Shown here in pieces: positions 1 to 8,580 of a DNA stretch of 44,420 nucleotides. Each line of letters begins with the position of its first letter. Position 1 is the first letter of the stretch. Both the position numbers and the translations under genes were made by a program. Below the pieces are notes generated by a model that was given only the letters and a program-made list of their open reading frames with translations, did no database searches and was not told the origin of the DNA. Source of the stretch: RGIG7213 sp045652135 (GTDB taxonomy: Bacteria > Bacillota > Clostridia > Oscillospirales > CAG-272); NCBI GenBank assembly GCA_045652135.1, contig JAZRTS010000089.1:1-44420 (forward strand). The letters are read 5' to 3'.

Positions 1-416
1 CATCCAAGCTCCTTAGCGAATCTGTAAAGATAACCTCTGCGCATCCTTGCGCATATATAGCAGGGAGATTTTTCTATATGCTCGACCGATGCAAAAATAT
101 TAGTGTCATATATGCGAATCGGAACACGTAAGAGTTCGGCGTTTGAAATTATTTTTTCACGGTTTTTGGTACTGTAACCGGGATCCATAACAACAAATTC
201 AAGGTCAAAGGGGATGTCACTGTGTCGCTTCAATTCCTGCATAAGCTTTGCCAAAAGCATTGAATCCTTGCCGCCTGACATACAAACAGCAATCTTATCG
301 TAAGGCTTTATAAGCTCGTAGTTTCTTACACCTTCAATGAATTTGTTCCAAATACCTTTACGGAATTTTTTATTTATACTGCGTTCTACAAGACCGCATT
401 TATCAAGCTCTTTCAT
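1..416 (-). CDS. TtcA/TilS-type PP-loop ATPase, 3' part outside the window
   Basis: The minus-strand frame opens at an ATG at 416-414 and runs off the left edge, so only the first 138 codons are visible. Around residues 46-52 there is a PP-loop signature, SGGKDS, the ATP-pyrophosphatase motif of enzymes that adenylate a tRNA base before sulfur insertion or lysine addition. Further on, at SPCYICARMRRGYLYR, a CxxC pair sits where TtcA-family proteins carry cysteines tied to an iron-sulfur cluster. This fits a TtcA-like tRNA 2-thiocytidine synthase or a close relative of unknown substrate; the C-terminus that would separate them is missing. Its ATG overlaps the stop of the upstream lipid kinase gene (TGATG), so the two are probably translationally coupled. 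Family assignment is fairly sure, substrate is not. Confidence 0.8.
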   Translation of the reverse strand, partial: MKELDKCGLVERSINKKFRKGIWNKFIEGVRNYELIKPYDKIAVCMSGGKDSMLLAKLMQELKRHSDIPFDLEFVVMDPGYSTKNREKIISNAELLRVPIRIYDTNIFASVEHIEKSPCYICARMRRGYLYRFAKELG

Positions 417-1279
417 CAAAACTTAAATTTAAGTGCACCCGGAATAACATCGAGGTTGATCGGTTTGTTTGTATCGTCAACATACTCAATTTCACCGTCT
501 ACACAATAATAGCTTATCTGTGATATTTCAACGTGCTTGCATTTGATATATGTAATATAATCGCGGAATTTCTCAATTATCTGTCCGTCTTTAACATGAA
601 GACCTTTTTTATAAAGTCCGATGAGGGATATGAATTTAAGTCTTGACATTTTTTTGACCAAAATCAACTCCATAACACCGTCTGTAACATCTGATTCGGG
701 TGAAGAATGGAATCCGCCGCCGTAATATGATCCGTTTGCTATAAGGCAGAGCAGGTACTCACCTTCAAAGTTGTGCTCGATGCCGTCAGCATCTATTGCT
801 TTAACACACATATTCTGACCGAATTTCTGGAAAAAGCGCGCCGCAACACTCAATATATATGCCATACTTCCGGATATTAACGGTTTCTTTTTCATATCTG
901 CCGTTTTTATTACAACATCGCAGTCAAACCCTATGTTGAACATATTGACATAATATCTGTCATTATATTTTACGACGTCACAACTTACAGTCTTATCCTT
1001 GGCAACGCGTAAAAAGTCATTTCCTGTACCGGCAGGAAATGCGGAAAGCACGGCGCTGTCAGCATGCTTGCTTTTAAGAATACCGTTGACAGCTTCATTT
1101 ATAGTGCCGTCACCGCCGTATACAGTCAAGTGTACATTTTCCTTTTCATTGCATATATCAAATGCGATACGTTCAGCATCGCCAATGCCCTTAGTCATGC
1201 AGACTTCATCGTGATCTGTGATATATTTTTCAGCAAGACCTTGACCGGCTTTAGGGTTGATAATATTTATGTTATGCAT
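416..1279 (-). CDS. diacylglycerol kinase family lipid kinase (YegS/BmrU-like)
   Basis: The product (287 aa from this start) carries the DAGK catalytic-domain hallmarks: an N-terminal INPKAGQG strand-loop and YGGDGTINEAVNG, the nucleotide-binding GGDGT motif, followed by FPAGTGNDF. Such enzymes phosphorylate diacylglycerol, undecaprenol or a related lipid at the cytoplasmic face of the membrane; the exact lipid cannot be read here. Length is normal for the family (about 290-300 aa). An in-frame ATG four codons upstream (1291) has no Shine-Dalgarno and lies next to a terminator-like hairpin. The ATG at 1279 is preceded by GGGGA at good spacing and gives the usual family N-terminus, so I prefer it. 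The stop overlaps the start of the TtcA-like gene by one base. Family is sure, exact start less so. Confidence 0.88.
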   Translation of the reverse strand: MHNINIINPKAGQGLAEKYITDHDEVCMTKGIGDAERIAFDICNEKENVHLTVYGGDGTINEAVNGILKSKHADSAVLSAFPAGTGNDFLRVAKDKTVSCDVVKYNDRYYVNMFNIGFDCDVVIKTADMKKKPLISGSMAYILSVAARFFQKFGQNMCVKAIDADGIEHNFEGEYLLCLIANGSYYGGGFHSSPESDVTDGVMELILVKKMSRLKFISLIGLYKKGLHVKDGQIIEKFRDYITYIKCKHVEISQISYYCVDGEIEYVDDTNKPINLDVIPGALKFKF

Positions 1280-1303
1280 AATTTTCCCCATTCTACAGAA
1301 ATA

Positions 1304-1329
1304 AAGGGGGCGTTTAGGTCCACCCCCTT
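1304..1329 (-). terminator. hairpin between lipoprotein gene and lipid kinase gene
   Basis: AAGGGGG at 1304-1310 is complementary to CCCCCTT at 1323-1329, giving a 7-bp GC-rich stem with a 12-nt loop. Read on the minus strand it is followed by TTATTTCTG, a weak U-rich tail. It begins 11 bases after the lipoprotein stop codon. It is probably a leaky intrinsic terminator for the lipoprotein gene, with some read-through into the lipid kinase, since no separate promoter fits in the 60-bp gap. Confidence 0.6.
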
Positions 1330-1339
1330 AATCTGTCTA

Positions 1340-2200
1340 TTATTCTTCTACAGCCGAAGTATCTTCGGGTGTTTCTGTGTTTTCTTCAATTTCCTTCAGG
1401 TCAAAGGAAACGCTGTCACCATTATTAAGTACTAATTCCGAAAGGGGAACTGTAACGATCTCATCGTTTACATAAACAACCCACTTCTTTGTGTCACTTT
1501 CAGCAGAATCACCGATCTTAACGATAGATGTCTTATCTTCGGAAAGCTCAATCTTCATTTCGCTTACGCTTGCGCCTTCAGCAAGAAGCTCTGTTTTGCC
1601 TTCTTCCTTTGCAGCGGAATTGAATGCTGAGAGGTTAAAGAAGTTATAAAGCGTGAGATCTGTCTTATCACCGCTGAATGTAACAGATTCTTCATCAACA
1701 AGCTTTTTCGCACCGTCTGTTGCATTGAATGTCAAAGAAATCGTTCTGTATGTGTTTTCTTCGATCTTAAATTCAACAAGGTCATAATTCTTCAGAACAC
1801 AGTCCTTGGAATCCTCAACTTTCTTGCCGTTCACATAAACATACCAGAGATAGGGAAGACCGTCTTCACCGGTACCTGCATTGAACGTTGCAATGCTGTC
1901 TACAGTAACATTTTTACCTATATCTGTTGAGATCTTAAAATCCTTCTTTTTGCTTGTGCAGAGAGACTGAAGAGCAAGGTACGGTGTTGCGCTCTTTTCC
2001 CAATCGTTTTCAGCACTTTCGTCAGGCTGAACACGAACTGCGTCAAGATACAAAAACTTTTTGCCGGCCATATTGTAAACATAGACCGATACGTATGTCG
2101 TATTTTCCGTAGGATCATCAGTGTTGCCCGAGCATGCTGCAAGCACGGAAGTGAGCATCAAAACGGAAAGAATAAGTGAAATAAGCTTAGTAATTTTCAT
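1340..2200 (-). CDS. secreted lipoprotein with two DUF4430-like domains
   Basis: This 286-aa protein starts with a lipoprotein signal peptide: a short positive stretch, a hydrophobic core and the lipobox LAAC, with the acylated cysteine at residue 23. A Thr/Asn-rich linker follows. The remainder looks like two tandem beta-rich units, roughly residues 34-155 and 156-275. Each ends in the same pattern, VYVN followed about 15-20 residues later by D-x-V-x-F (YVYVNGKKVEDS ... YDLVEFKIEE; WVVYVNDEIV ... GDSVSFDLKEIE). This resembles the C-terminal DUF4430/transcobalamin-like beta domain found in Clostridia cell-surface proteins. The tail is acidic and Thr/Glu-rich. Predicted location is the outer face of the membrane; no catalytic residues or ligand are evident. 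It is monocistronic or first in its transcript, driven by a perfect consensus promoter. Lipoprotein nature is sure; the domain name is tentative. Confidence 0.75.
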   Translation of the reverse strand: MKITKLISLILSVLMLTSVLAACSGNTDDPTENTTYVSVYVYNMAGKKFLYLDAVRVQPDESAENDWEKSATPYLALQSLCTSKKKDFKISTDIGKNVTVDSIATFNAGTGEDGLPYLWYVYVNGKKVEDSKDCVLKNYDLVEFKIEENTYRTISLTFNATDGAKKLVDEESVTFSGDKTDLTLYNFFNLSAFNSAAKEEGKTELLAEGASVSEMKIELSEDKTSIVKIGDSAESDTKKWVVYVNDEIVTVPLSELVLNNGDSVSFDLKEIEENTETPEDTSAVEE

Positions 2201-2245
2201 ATCAGGTAATTAAACCTCCTTTAATATAAAGACATCTACGGTTAG

Positions 2246-2274
2246 ATTATACTACAAATCATCTGTATTGTCAA
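2246..2274 (-). promoter_or_regulatory. perfect consensus sigma-A promoter of the DUF4430-like lipoprotein gene
   Basis: On the minus strand TTGACA lies at 2274-2269 and TATAAT at 2251-2246, separated by exactly 17 bp. Both hexamers match the vegetative consensus with no mismatch. Transcription should start near 2239, leaving a leader of about 40 nt that contains AGGAGG near 2215-2220. The distance from AGGAGG to the ATG is longer than usual (about 14 nt), which may temper translation. Confidence 0.85.
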
Positions 2275-2316
2275 GTAAATAAATCATTATTTAACAGTAA
2301 ATAGCAATATTTTACC

Positions 2317-4857
2317 TCAGTGGCGTGTACACATGGAGTTTGCTGCCTTACTGCTTGTTCTTGTTATTCCGATATACCTTCCGGATTTTATCGTATTTTG
2401 GAATATCGGATATCTATCTGAGGCATATGGGAGTGACGTACCGAGAGGTCTGTAAATATACTGAGCATCTGTGACGTATGTGAACACCGGAAATGAACGT
2501 TTGGTTTCAAGGACGAAAGCCTTTTTTATCTTGTTAGGACAAGCACTGTTTGCAATACATTTGTAATCAGCACAAAAATCAACGAGAATGTGTTTATCAC
2601 AATATTTTGTTGGCTGAGTTCCCGGTGCATAGTAAATGCTTTCGCTTTGATTGTGTCTTGGGTCAAGTCCGCACGTATCGGGATTATAAAGCATACCGGA
2701 GCTTGCGCATATATCGACGCTTATCAGATCTCCTTCGTCATAGAACGATTTTTCAGGAAGAGTTCCGTTATCAAGTCCCTCGATAATATCTTCGTGGATT
2801 TTCATCATAACATTGTCGAATACGTATGCGGCTGATGAAGTATTTGAGTTAGGCAGTGCTTTCGGATCCTCAAAACCGTACCAGACAGCGGCAACATAAT
2901 AGGGTGTAAAGCCGCAGAACCACAAGTCATACGCATACATTGAAGTACCTGTTTTTCCTGCTACGGGCATGTGTTCCTTTATTTTTATATCTTTGTCAAG
3001 CACGACCGCTTCCATCATTTTGGTCATTACGTCGACAGTTTCTTCGCTGAATACCGACGTGCTGTTTTGCTTATTATTCAGTACAACGTTTCCGTCAGCA
3101 TCCGTAACGAGAGAGTACGTTCTTGCTTTGTTGTGAATACCGTGATTAGTAAACGTTGTATACGCACTTGCCATTTCACGTACTGTAACACCCAAAGTCG
3201 TAGCACCCATGGCAAGCGGTGCATGGCTGAGGTCTGTCATTTCAGCTCCTGAGGAGGTTACGTATTTTTCTTCAAGGCTTTCGAGTCCGAGCTTCTGTGT
3301 AAACTCGTATGAACGTTCTATTCCAACGAGATCAAGCACACGCACGGCTGTTGTATTAAGCGAAACCTTCACTGCGTATGCGACGGTTTTCAGACCTTGG
3401 TAGGATTTATTTACGTTTTTAGGCCAGTCGTTGTAGTTTTTATCGAAAGAGTAGGGAACATCATCGACGACTGTTCCTGCTGTTATCAGACCAAGCTCAA
3501 CGGCAGGTCCGTAAACAGAAAGCGGCTTGATTGATGAACCGGGTGAACGCTTTGTCTGAGTAGCATAGTTAAGTCCACGGTTAAGAAGCTTTTCTCCGCG
3601 TCCGCCGACAATTCCGAGACAGTCACCCTTCGGATCGCATACGACCATTGAAGATTGAGGCTTTATGATAAGCTTACGGTCTGATGCAGGGAAGGTATTC
3701 TCGTCAAGATATGCTTCTTCCATAGTTGCCTGTATTTCAGGATCCATACAGAGGTATATGTTAAGACCACCCGAGTAGAGCATATTTGATGCGATCTCAC
3801 GTCCGACACCTTTTTCCTCCATAAGATCGGAAATTATGTCTTCAATGGCAGCATCTACGTAATACGAGCTTACCGCATTCGAATTATTTGTCTGCTCTTT
3901 CTGAAGATTGATAACAAGCTCTTTATCAAATGCTTCATCAAATTCACTCTGGTTTATAAGACCATATTGAAGCATCGTTTTTAATACCGTATTACGTCTG
4001 TCAGTATTATTGGCAGGATTCTGTACAGGGTCAAATTTCGTAGGATACTTGGTAATTGAGGCAAGTGCCGCGCATTCAACAAGCGTTAATTCCGAAACGT
4101 CTTTGCCGAAATAAGTATATGCTGCAGTCTTTACTCCCGAACATCCTTGCGAAAGATATATAGTGTTAAGATAAAGCTCAAGTATTTCATCTTTACTCAT
4201 ATTCTTTTCAAGATAGAGTGCTCTGAATATTTCTTGAACCTTTCTCTGAATGGTTACCTGATCTTCGCCTGTCAAATTCTTGATGAGCTGCTGCGTTATC
4301 GTGGAGCCACCGAAAGAACCGCCCGAGGGCAGGAAGAAGTTTTTGACAGCGCCAAGTGTTCTGTACCAGTCAACACCGCTATGGTCACGGAAACGGTGGT
4401 CTTCAATTGCTATAAAAGCATCTTTCAGATTTTCGGGGATTTCATCAATAGATACCCAAATTCTGTTTTCCGAACCGTGTATTCGCTCTTCTTCAAGCTC
4501 AACAGGATCTTCATCACCGTTCTGGTAATAAAACTTTGACGTAGCATTTTGTTCTGTTTTCAGAACGTTTATATCTATCTCGGGATCTATATTTGATTTC
4601 AGATAAAAAATGAATACTGTTCCCGAAATGATACCGGTTATAAGACATACCAGAAGTATTGTTGCAATGATGTTGAACATATACGATATGACGCGCGCGA
4701 TGACACGGAAAATAATCGAGAAGCTGCGCCGTATTGCTTTGTTCCAGCTTACTTCCTGACCCATATCACGGTAATGCTGTTCATAACCGTCTTTTTTACT
4801 TTTCATAAAATTATAGATTTTACTGAAAAATCCTGAAAATACAGATTTCAGCTTCAA
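2317..4857 (-). CDS. class A penicillin-binding protein (GT51 glycosyltransferase + transpeptidase)
   Basis: This 846-aa bifunctional peptidoglycan synthase polymerises lipid II and cross-links the stem peptides. After about 50 cytoplasmic residues there is one membrane anchor (about 59-85). The GT51 domain shows EDHRF at 152-156 (catalytic Glu) and GGSTITQQLIKNLTG near 183-197. The transpeptidase shows SSIK at 441-444 (nucleophile Ser441), SLN at 499-501 and KTG at 635-637, so both activities look intact. A Cys-containing C-terminal tail follows. The start is a TTG at 4857, chosen because AAGGA precedes it at 7-nt spacing; the first ATG (4806) has no ribosome binding site. It lies 128 bp downstream of the YlmC/YmxH gene on the same strand. 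Family is certain; the paralogue (PBP1A/PonA versus sporulation PBP) is not. Confidence 0.95.
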   Translation of the reverse strand: MKLKSVFSGFFSKIYNFMKSKKDGYEQHYRDMGQEVSWNKAIRRSFSIIFRVIARVISYMFNIIATILLVCLITGIISGTVFIFYLKSNIDPEIDINVLKTEQNATSKFYYQNGDEDPVELEEERIHGSENRIWVSIDEIPENLKDAFIAIEDHRFRDHSGVDWYRTLGAVKNFFLPSGGSFGGSTITQQLIKNLTGEDQVTIQRKVQEIFRALYLEKNMSKDEILELYLNTIYLSQGCSGVKTAAYTYFGKDVSELTLVECAALASITKYPTKFDPVQNPANNTDRRNTVLKTMLQYGLINQSEFDEAFDKELVINLQKEQTNNSNAVSSYYVDAAIEDIISDLMEEKGVGREIASNMLYSGGLNIYLCMDPEIQATMEEAYLDENTFPASDRKLIIKPQSSMVVCDPKGDCLGIVGGRGEKLLNRGLNYATQTKRSPGSSIKPLSVYGPAVELGLITAGTVVDDVPYSFDKNYNDWPKNVNKSYQGLKTVAYAVKVSLNTTAVRVLDLVGIERSYEFTQKLGLESLEEKYVTSSGAEMTDLSHAPLAMGATTLGVTVREMASAYTTFTNHGIHNKARTYSLVTDADGNVVLNNKQNSTSVFSEETVDVMTKMMEAVVLDKDIKIKEHMPVAGKTGTSMYAYDLWFCGFTPYYVAAVWYGFEDPKALPNSNTSSAAYVFDNVMMKIHEDIIEGLDNGTLPEKSFYDEGDLISVDICASSGMLYNPDTCGLDPRHNQSESIYYAPGTQPTKYCDKHILVDFCADYKCIANSACPNKIKKAFVLETKRSFPVFTYVTDAQYIYRPLGTSLPYASDRYPIFQNTIKSGRYIGITRTSSKAANSMCTRH

Positions 4858-4985
4858 AAAAAATCCTTTAATTTAAAACACCTCTTGTGAAAATGATTAT
4901 ATAAGGTATTTTTACCATTATGCAGCTTAAATTTCAAGAGATGAATTTAAATTTATTGTTAATACATATGCATCATCCGTATATA

Positions 4986-5267
4986 TCATTTTCGTTTTTT
5001 TGCTCGTTCACAACGCTGATATATGTCGTTAACTTTTACAAGGATAATATCGTCTCCTATGCGTTCTATGCATTCCCAAGGAATAAGAATATCTTCACCT
5101 TTGCTTATTCCGAGAAAATTACATTCTCCGGGAACGATTATGGATATGAGTTTTCCCTGGATAATATCTATTTGGCCGTCAACGACGAATCCCAGACGTC
5201 TTCCGTCAGATATATTTATAACTTCTTTGTTTTTCATAGCATCAAGCGTTGTTATACAGCAGTCCAT
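4986..5267 (-). CDS. YlmC/YmxH family sporulation protein (PRC-barrel)
   Basis: This is a 93-aa small protein. It resembles the YlmC/YmxH family, a single PRC-barrel-like domain common in endospore-forming Bacillota: the core reads KEVINISDGRRLGFVVD...GKLISIIVPGE...ILIPWECIERIGDDIILV. PRC-barrels often bind RNA or partner proteins; the function of this family is unsettled, and some members are expressed in sporulation. The ATG is preceded by CGGAGGATAAC, an excellent ribosome binding site, so the start is firm. A basic tail (CERAKKRK) ends the protein. The PBP gene is next downstream, and the CotH-like gene diverges from the other side, so three cell-envelope/spore-type genes sit together. 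The family call is made from the overall pattern, not from a catalytic motif. Confidence 0.85.
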   Translation of the reverse strand: MDCCITTLDAMKNKEVINISDGRRLGFVVDGQIDIIQGKLISIIVPGECNFLGISKGEDILIPWECIERIGDDIILVKVNDIYQRCERAKKRK

Positions 5268-5436
5268 GTTATCCTCCGTTTTACTTCGTTTGTTATAATT
5301 CTTATGTTTTATATAGTTAAATTAAGAACATCGATATAAAAATTCACAAATACGAAAGGATAATTTTTCATATGTACATCACAAATTAGAAAATTAGTGT
5401 TAGTATATTAACTAACGATTGTAGAGGTATTGATTA

Positions 5437-6906
5437 ATGAATGTAAAAACACTATATAAAATTATTTCTCTGTTTCTTGCTTTATTTTTTCTTCTGTCTG
5501 CCGTCGCTTGCTCCGAAGAAACAGTAGATGCAGATTTTACAATTACGACTTCTCTCAAAGATACAGAGTGTACAACACAAGTTGATTCTCAAGTTACTTC
5601 TGCAGAAACATCAGTGCAGACTCAAACAGATGCCGTGATCGAAACTGTGGAGGATACAACGGAAGAACAATCTGTAATTGTTCCCAATGAAACGGAAATA
5701 ACAGAGATTCCGGTCATAAATATAATAACGGATGACAGCAAAGAGATAACATCGAAAAGTGAATATAAACATGCAAAAATGAGTATTGCGTGTGATGAAG
5801 CCTCCGGATTTGGCAGCTATGCTGTAACCGATCTCGGTATACAAATACGCGGTCGCGGAAATGCATCGTGGAATCAATTTCCGAAAAAATCCTACCGGAT
5901 AAAACTTGATGAAAGTTGCAGACTTCTCGGACTTAAAAAGGACAAGGATTGGGTTCTCGTTTCCTCCTATCCCGACAAAACGCTCATGCGTAACGTTGTG
6001 GCGCATGAAATGGCAAAACAACTTACAAATCTTGAATTCACACCCACGCATATACTTGTTGAGTTATATCTTAACGGAGAATACAGAGGAGTTTATACGC
6101 TTGCCGAAAAGATAGAATTTGGTGGAGGCAAGCTTGAATACGCGGCTGATCCGTCGCTTGAGAACACATCGTATCTTATGGAAGTGGGTTGGGATTATAA
6201 CGATGAAATGATATACGGTCAGAATTATTTTGATATAGGTTACGTTTATCGCATTGTCATAAAGGAACCCGACTTCACTTCAAAATATTCACCGTCCGGC
6301 AAATACATAATAAATTATATGAAAAATGCAGAGAAGGCAATAACATCACTTGACGGCTATAAAGAATACATAGATGTTGACAGCCTCATCGATTTTTTGA
6401 TAATTACTGAGTTCACCAATAATACAGAGGCTGTTTTTTACAGAAGCTGTTATATGTATAAGCCGTCCGGCGGAAAGCTGAAATTCGGCCCTGTGTGGGA
6501 TTTTGATATGGCATTTGGAAATCACACGTCCGACATCAGAGGATATAACGGCTGGTGCGGCGTTGATAATACTTTTTCATATCTTGGCAAAGACGGTACA
6601 ACATGGTATCATTTCCTTTTCAAAGATACCAATTTCACTTCAAAGTTTGTTGCACGTTGGGATGAAGTAAAAGAAATACTTTTAAAAACTGCTCTTGATA
6701 CCGTTGATAAACAGTATAAAGCTGTATTGAATGCACAAGGCAGAAATTTTGAACGTTGGGATATATTGAATAAAAAAATAGGAGCGGGGAACGTTGACCA
6801 CCGCACCTATAATACATTTGATCTTCAGGTTGAATATTTACGTAACTTTATAAACACAAGGTACAATTGGATAGATGAAAATATCTCAAAATTCAGACTT
6901 CAGTGA
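5437..6906 (+). CDS. CotH kinase family lipoprotein
   Basis: The 489-aa product begins with a lipoprotein signal (lipobox SAVAC, Cys25), then a Thr/Glu-rich linker to about residue 95, then a CotH kinase domain. Family landmarks are RGRGNASWNQFPKKSYRIKL, KDWVLVSSYPDKTLMRN, VELYLNGEYRGVYTLAEKIE and, late, GPVWDFDMAFGNH, which holds the metal-binding DFD-type motif. CotH of Bacillus phosphorylates spore-coat proteins, but this copy should be anchored outside the membrane, so its substrate and phosphate donor are open. The start has AGAGGT at suitable spacing. It is one of two plus-strand genes here, divergent from the YlmC/YmxH gene; its 3' end overlaps the convergent gpsA-like gene by 21 bp. 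Confidence 0.92.
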   Translation: MNVKTLYKIISLFLALFFLLSAVACSEETVDADFTITTSLKDTECTTQVDSQVTSAETSVQTQTDAVIETVEDTTEEQSVIVPNETEITEIPVINIITDDSKEITSKSEYKHAKMSIACDEASGFGSYAVTDLGIQIRGRGNASWNQFPKKSYRIKLDESCRLLGLKKDKDWVLVSSYPDKTLMRNVVAHEMAKQLTNLEFTPTHILVELYLNGEYRGVYTLAEKIEFGGGKLEYAADPSLENTSYLMEVGWDYNDEMIYGQNYFDIGYVYRIVIKEPDFTSKYSPSGKYIINYMKNAEKAITSLDGYKEYIDVDSLIDFLIITEFTNNTEAVFYRSCYMYKPSGGKLKFGPVWDFDMAFGNHTSDIRGYNGWCGVDNTFSYLGKDGTTWYHFLFKDTNFTSKFVARWDEVKEILLKTALDTVDKQYKAVLNAQGRNFERWDILNKKIGAGNVDHRTYNTFDLQVEYLRNFINTRYNWIDENISKFRLQ

Positions 6907-7845
6907 ACGTAAAAAGAGATTTTTAACCGTTTTATCGGGATCGGCATTTTCGAAAAGTATACTATACAGCGCGGACGTGATGGGCATATCCGTGCTGTAT
7001 TTTTTTGCCAGAACCATAAGCGCCTTAGTGGTTGAATAGCCCTCTGCGAGATATTTATAGTTTTCCTTTTTAGCAAATGCTTCGCCAAATGCACGGTTGT
7101 GTGAATGTTGCGAAAAGAGCGTTGCTTCATAATCTCCTATATGAGAAAGACCGTATACGGACATAATATCGCCGCCCATTTTTTCAACCAATCTTGAAAT
7201 TTCTCTGGGACCTCTTGCCATAAGAGGGCCTTTTAAAGTAGAAAGGGAATAGCCGTCGAGAAGTCCCGCACAGATACCCATTACGTTTTTACTTGCTGCG
7301 CCTATTTCCGTTCCTATCAAGTCATCAGAGTGATAAAAACGTATGATATCGGATGAAAAATCCTTGCAAAGCCCTTGTGATAACTCAATGTCAGACGATG
7401 ATATTACCATACAGCTTGGTATTCGCTTGGTGAAATTTTCAACGTGACCGGGTCCTACCCATACAGCAACCCTCGAAGTATAATCAAGTCTCTCTATTGC
7501 TACCTCGGAAAGGCGTTTTCCATCTGATTCCATAAGACCTTTCATACACAGAACGTAAATTTTGTTTTTTACGTTAGTTGCTGCTATTTCATCAAATAGA
7601 GAAACTGTATTCTGCGCGGCAATCGATACGATTATTACGTCGCTTACCGAAAGTGCTTCTGTAAGATTTGATGTAAATCTTACGTTTTCAGGCATTGTAA
7701 GATATTCATTTTTATAAGTTTGCGATAATTTTTTGTAACTTTCTGAGTCCTCTCTGCCGTACATTAAAACGTCGTGTCCGGAAGTTGAAAAATACCACGC
7801 AAGGCAAGAACCCCATCTGCCGCATCCTATTACGGTTATATTCAT
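6886..7845 (-). CDS. gpsA: NAD(P)H-dependent glycerol-3-phosphate dehydrogenase (GpsA-like)
   Basis: The 319-aa protein begins with a Rossmann fold, VIGCGRWGSCLAWYF, matching the GxGxWG(T/S)xxA nucleotide-binding turn of GpsA. The C-terminal helical domain contains GAASKNVMGICAGLLDGYS, whose Lys is the expected catalytic lysine, then MARGPREISRLVEKMGGD and SQHSHNRAFG. It would reduce dihydroxyacetone phosphate to sn-glycerol-3-phosphate, the backbone for phospholipids, in the cytoplasm. It is a divergent member: the usual GLGDL(V/I)LT segment reads HIGDYEATL. It follows the NERD gene by 10 bp, so they share a transcript, and overlaps the convergent CotH gene tail-to-tail. A related dehydrogenase with altered substrate is possible. 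Confidence 0.85.
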   Translation of the reverse strand: MNITVIGCGRWGSCLAWYFSTSGHDVLMYGREDSESYKKLSQTYKNEYLTMPENVRFTSNLTEALSVSDVIIVSIAAQNTVSLFDEIAATNVKNKIYVLCMKGLMESDGKRLSEVAIERLDYTSRVAVWVGPGHVENFTKRIPSCMVISSSDIELSQGLCKDFSSDIIRFYHSDDLIGTEIGAASKNVMGICAGLLDGYSLSTLKGPLMARGPREISRLVEKMGGDIMSVYGLSHIGDYEATLFSQHSHNRAFGEAFAKKENYKYLAEGYSTTKALMVLAKKYSTDMPITSALYSILFENADPDKTVKNLFLRSLKSEF

Positions 7846-7855
7846 ATTATTTACC

Positions 7856-8548
7856 TTAATCTTCCATTATGTATTGTGTTTTTTTTCCGTTTAAACGCTG
7901 CATATAAGTTTTTACCTCTTTGTGTGTGCGTTTTGCAGCGTCAAGTGCTTGTCGTATTTTGAACATTTCAAGCAATGTAAGTGCGCTTTCATGATTTAAC
8001 TGCTTGATCATTAAAGGTAATTCATTAATAAGAAAAATATTTTCACCCTCAAAAAGGAGTTCGACGTTCTTTTCGGTAAATACTACTATATTATAAAGTG
8101 GGATATTATTGAGTCTGCTGCTTTTTAAAATATCATAAACGATCTTTTTGTTTGATTCGTTTTTAATTGACGGATTTTCAAATTCAGTTATTTTATCATG
8201 TAAGCTTTGTACCCATATATCCTGCTTTGAATTGTCCACACGTCCTGCTTTATCACATATTGATACGATTGCGATACCGCCTTTGGTAACGATAAGAGAA
8301 TCTATCCTTGCATACTTTCGAACAACACCGTTATCGTCTTTGATTGAGGGGAAGAAATAACCGGTGAATACGTTTTTTCGGAAAAACTCCGAGCATACCG
8401 TTTCGTGAAGTAAGGCATGATTTGAAAGCTTTTTTCCTTGCATCTGCCTATATCTGTTCTTCTTCAAAAAAACATTCAATATATAAATTATTCCCGAAAG
8501 ACAGGAAAGTGCAATAATAACGATTATAAATCCCTTTAAAAATGGCAT
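7856..8548 (-). CDS. membrane-anchored NERD-domain protein
   Basis: The 230-aa product starts with one membrane segment (about residues 6-28) and a basic stop-transfer region. From about residue 50 a nuclease-related domain (NERD) follows: GYFFPSIKDDNG...ARIDSLIVTKGGIAIVSICDKAGRV, then the typical QDIWVQ and NPSIKNES segments. NERD domains share the restriction-endonuclease-like fold; the D-S-L-I-V...I-V-S-I core corresponds to the D...(E/V)xK metal site, but here VSICDK stands where an ExK-type motif is usual, so nuclease activity may be lost. The function of such membrane NERD proteins is unknown. ATG is preceded by CGGAGGAG. It is first in an operon with the GpsA-like gene. A decayed copy of part of this gene lies at 10052-10112. 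Confidence 0.82.
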   Translation of the reverse strand: MPFLKGFIIVIIALSCLSGIIYILNVFLKKNRYRQMQGKKLSNHALLHETVCSEFFRKNVFTGYFFPSIKDDNGVVRKYARIDSLIVTKGGIAIVSICDKAGRVDNSKQDIWVQSLHDKITEFENPSIKNESNKKIVYDILKSSRLNNIPLYNIVVFTEKNVELLFEGENIFLINELPLMIKQLNHESALTLLEMFKIRQALDAAKRTHKEVKTYMQRLNGKKTQYIMED

Positions 8549-8580
8549 ATAACTCCTCCGATGTGATCATAAACACTGAC

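Noticed and set aside
5399..5416. GTTAGT/ACTAAC dyad ahead of the CotH-like gene as an operator
   Set aside because: The arms are only 6 bp in a very AT-rich stretch and no matching -35 element is present; it is plausible but not distinguishable from chance.
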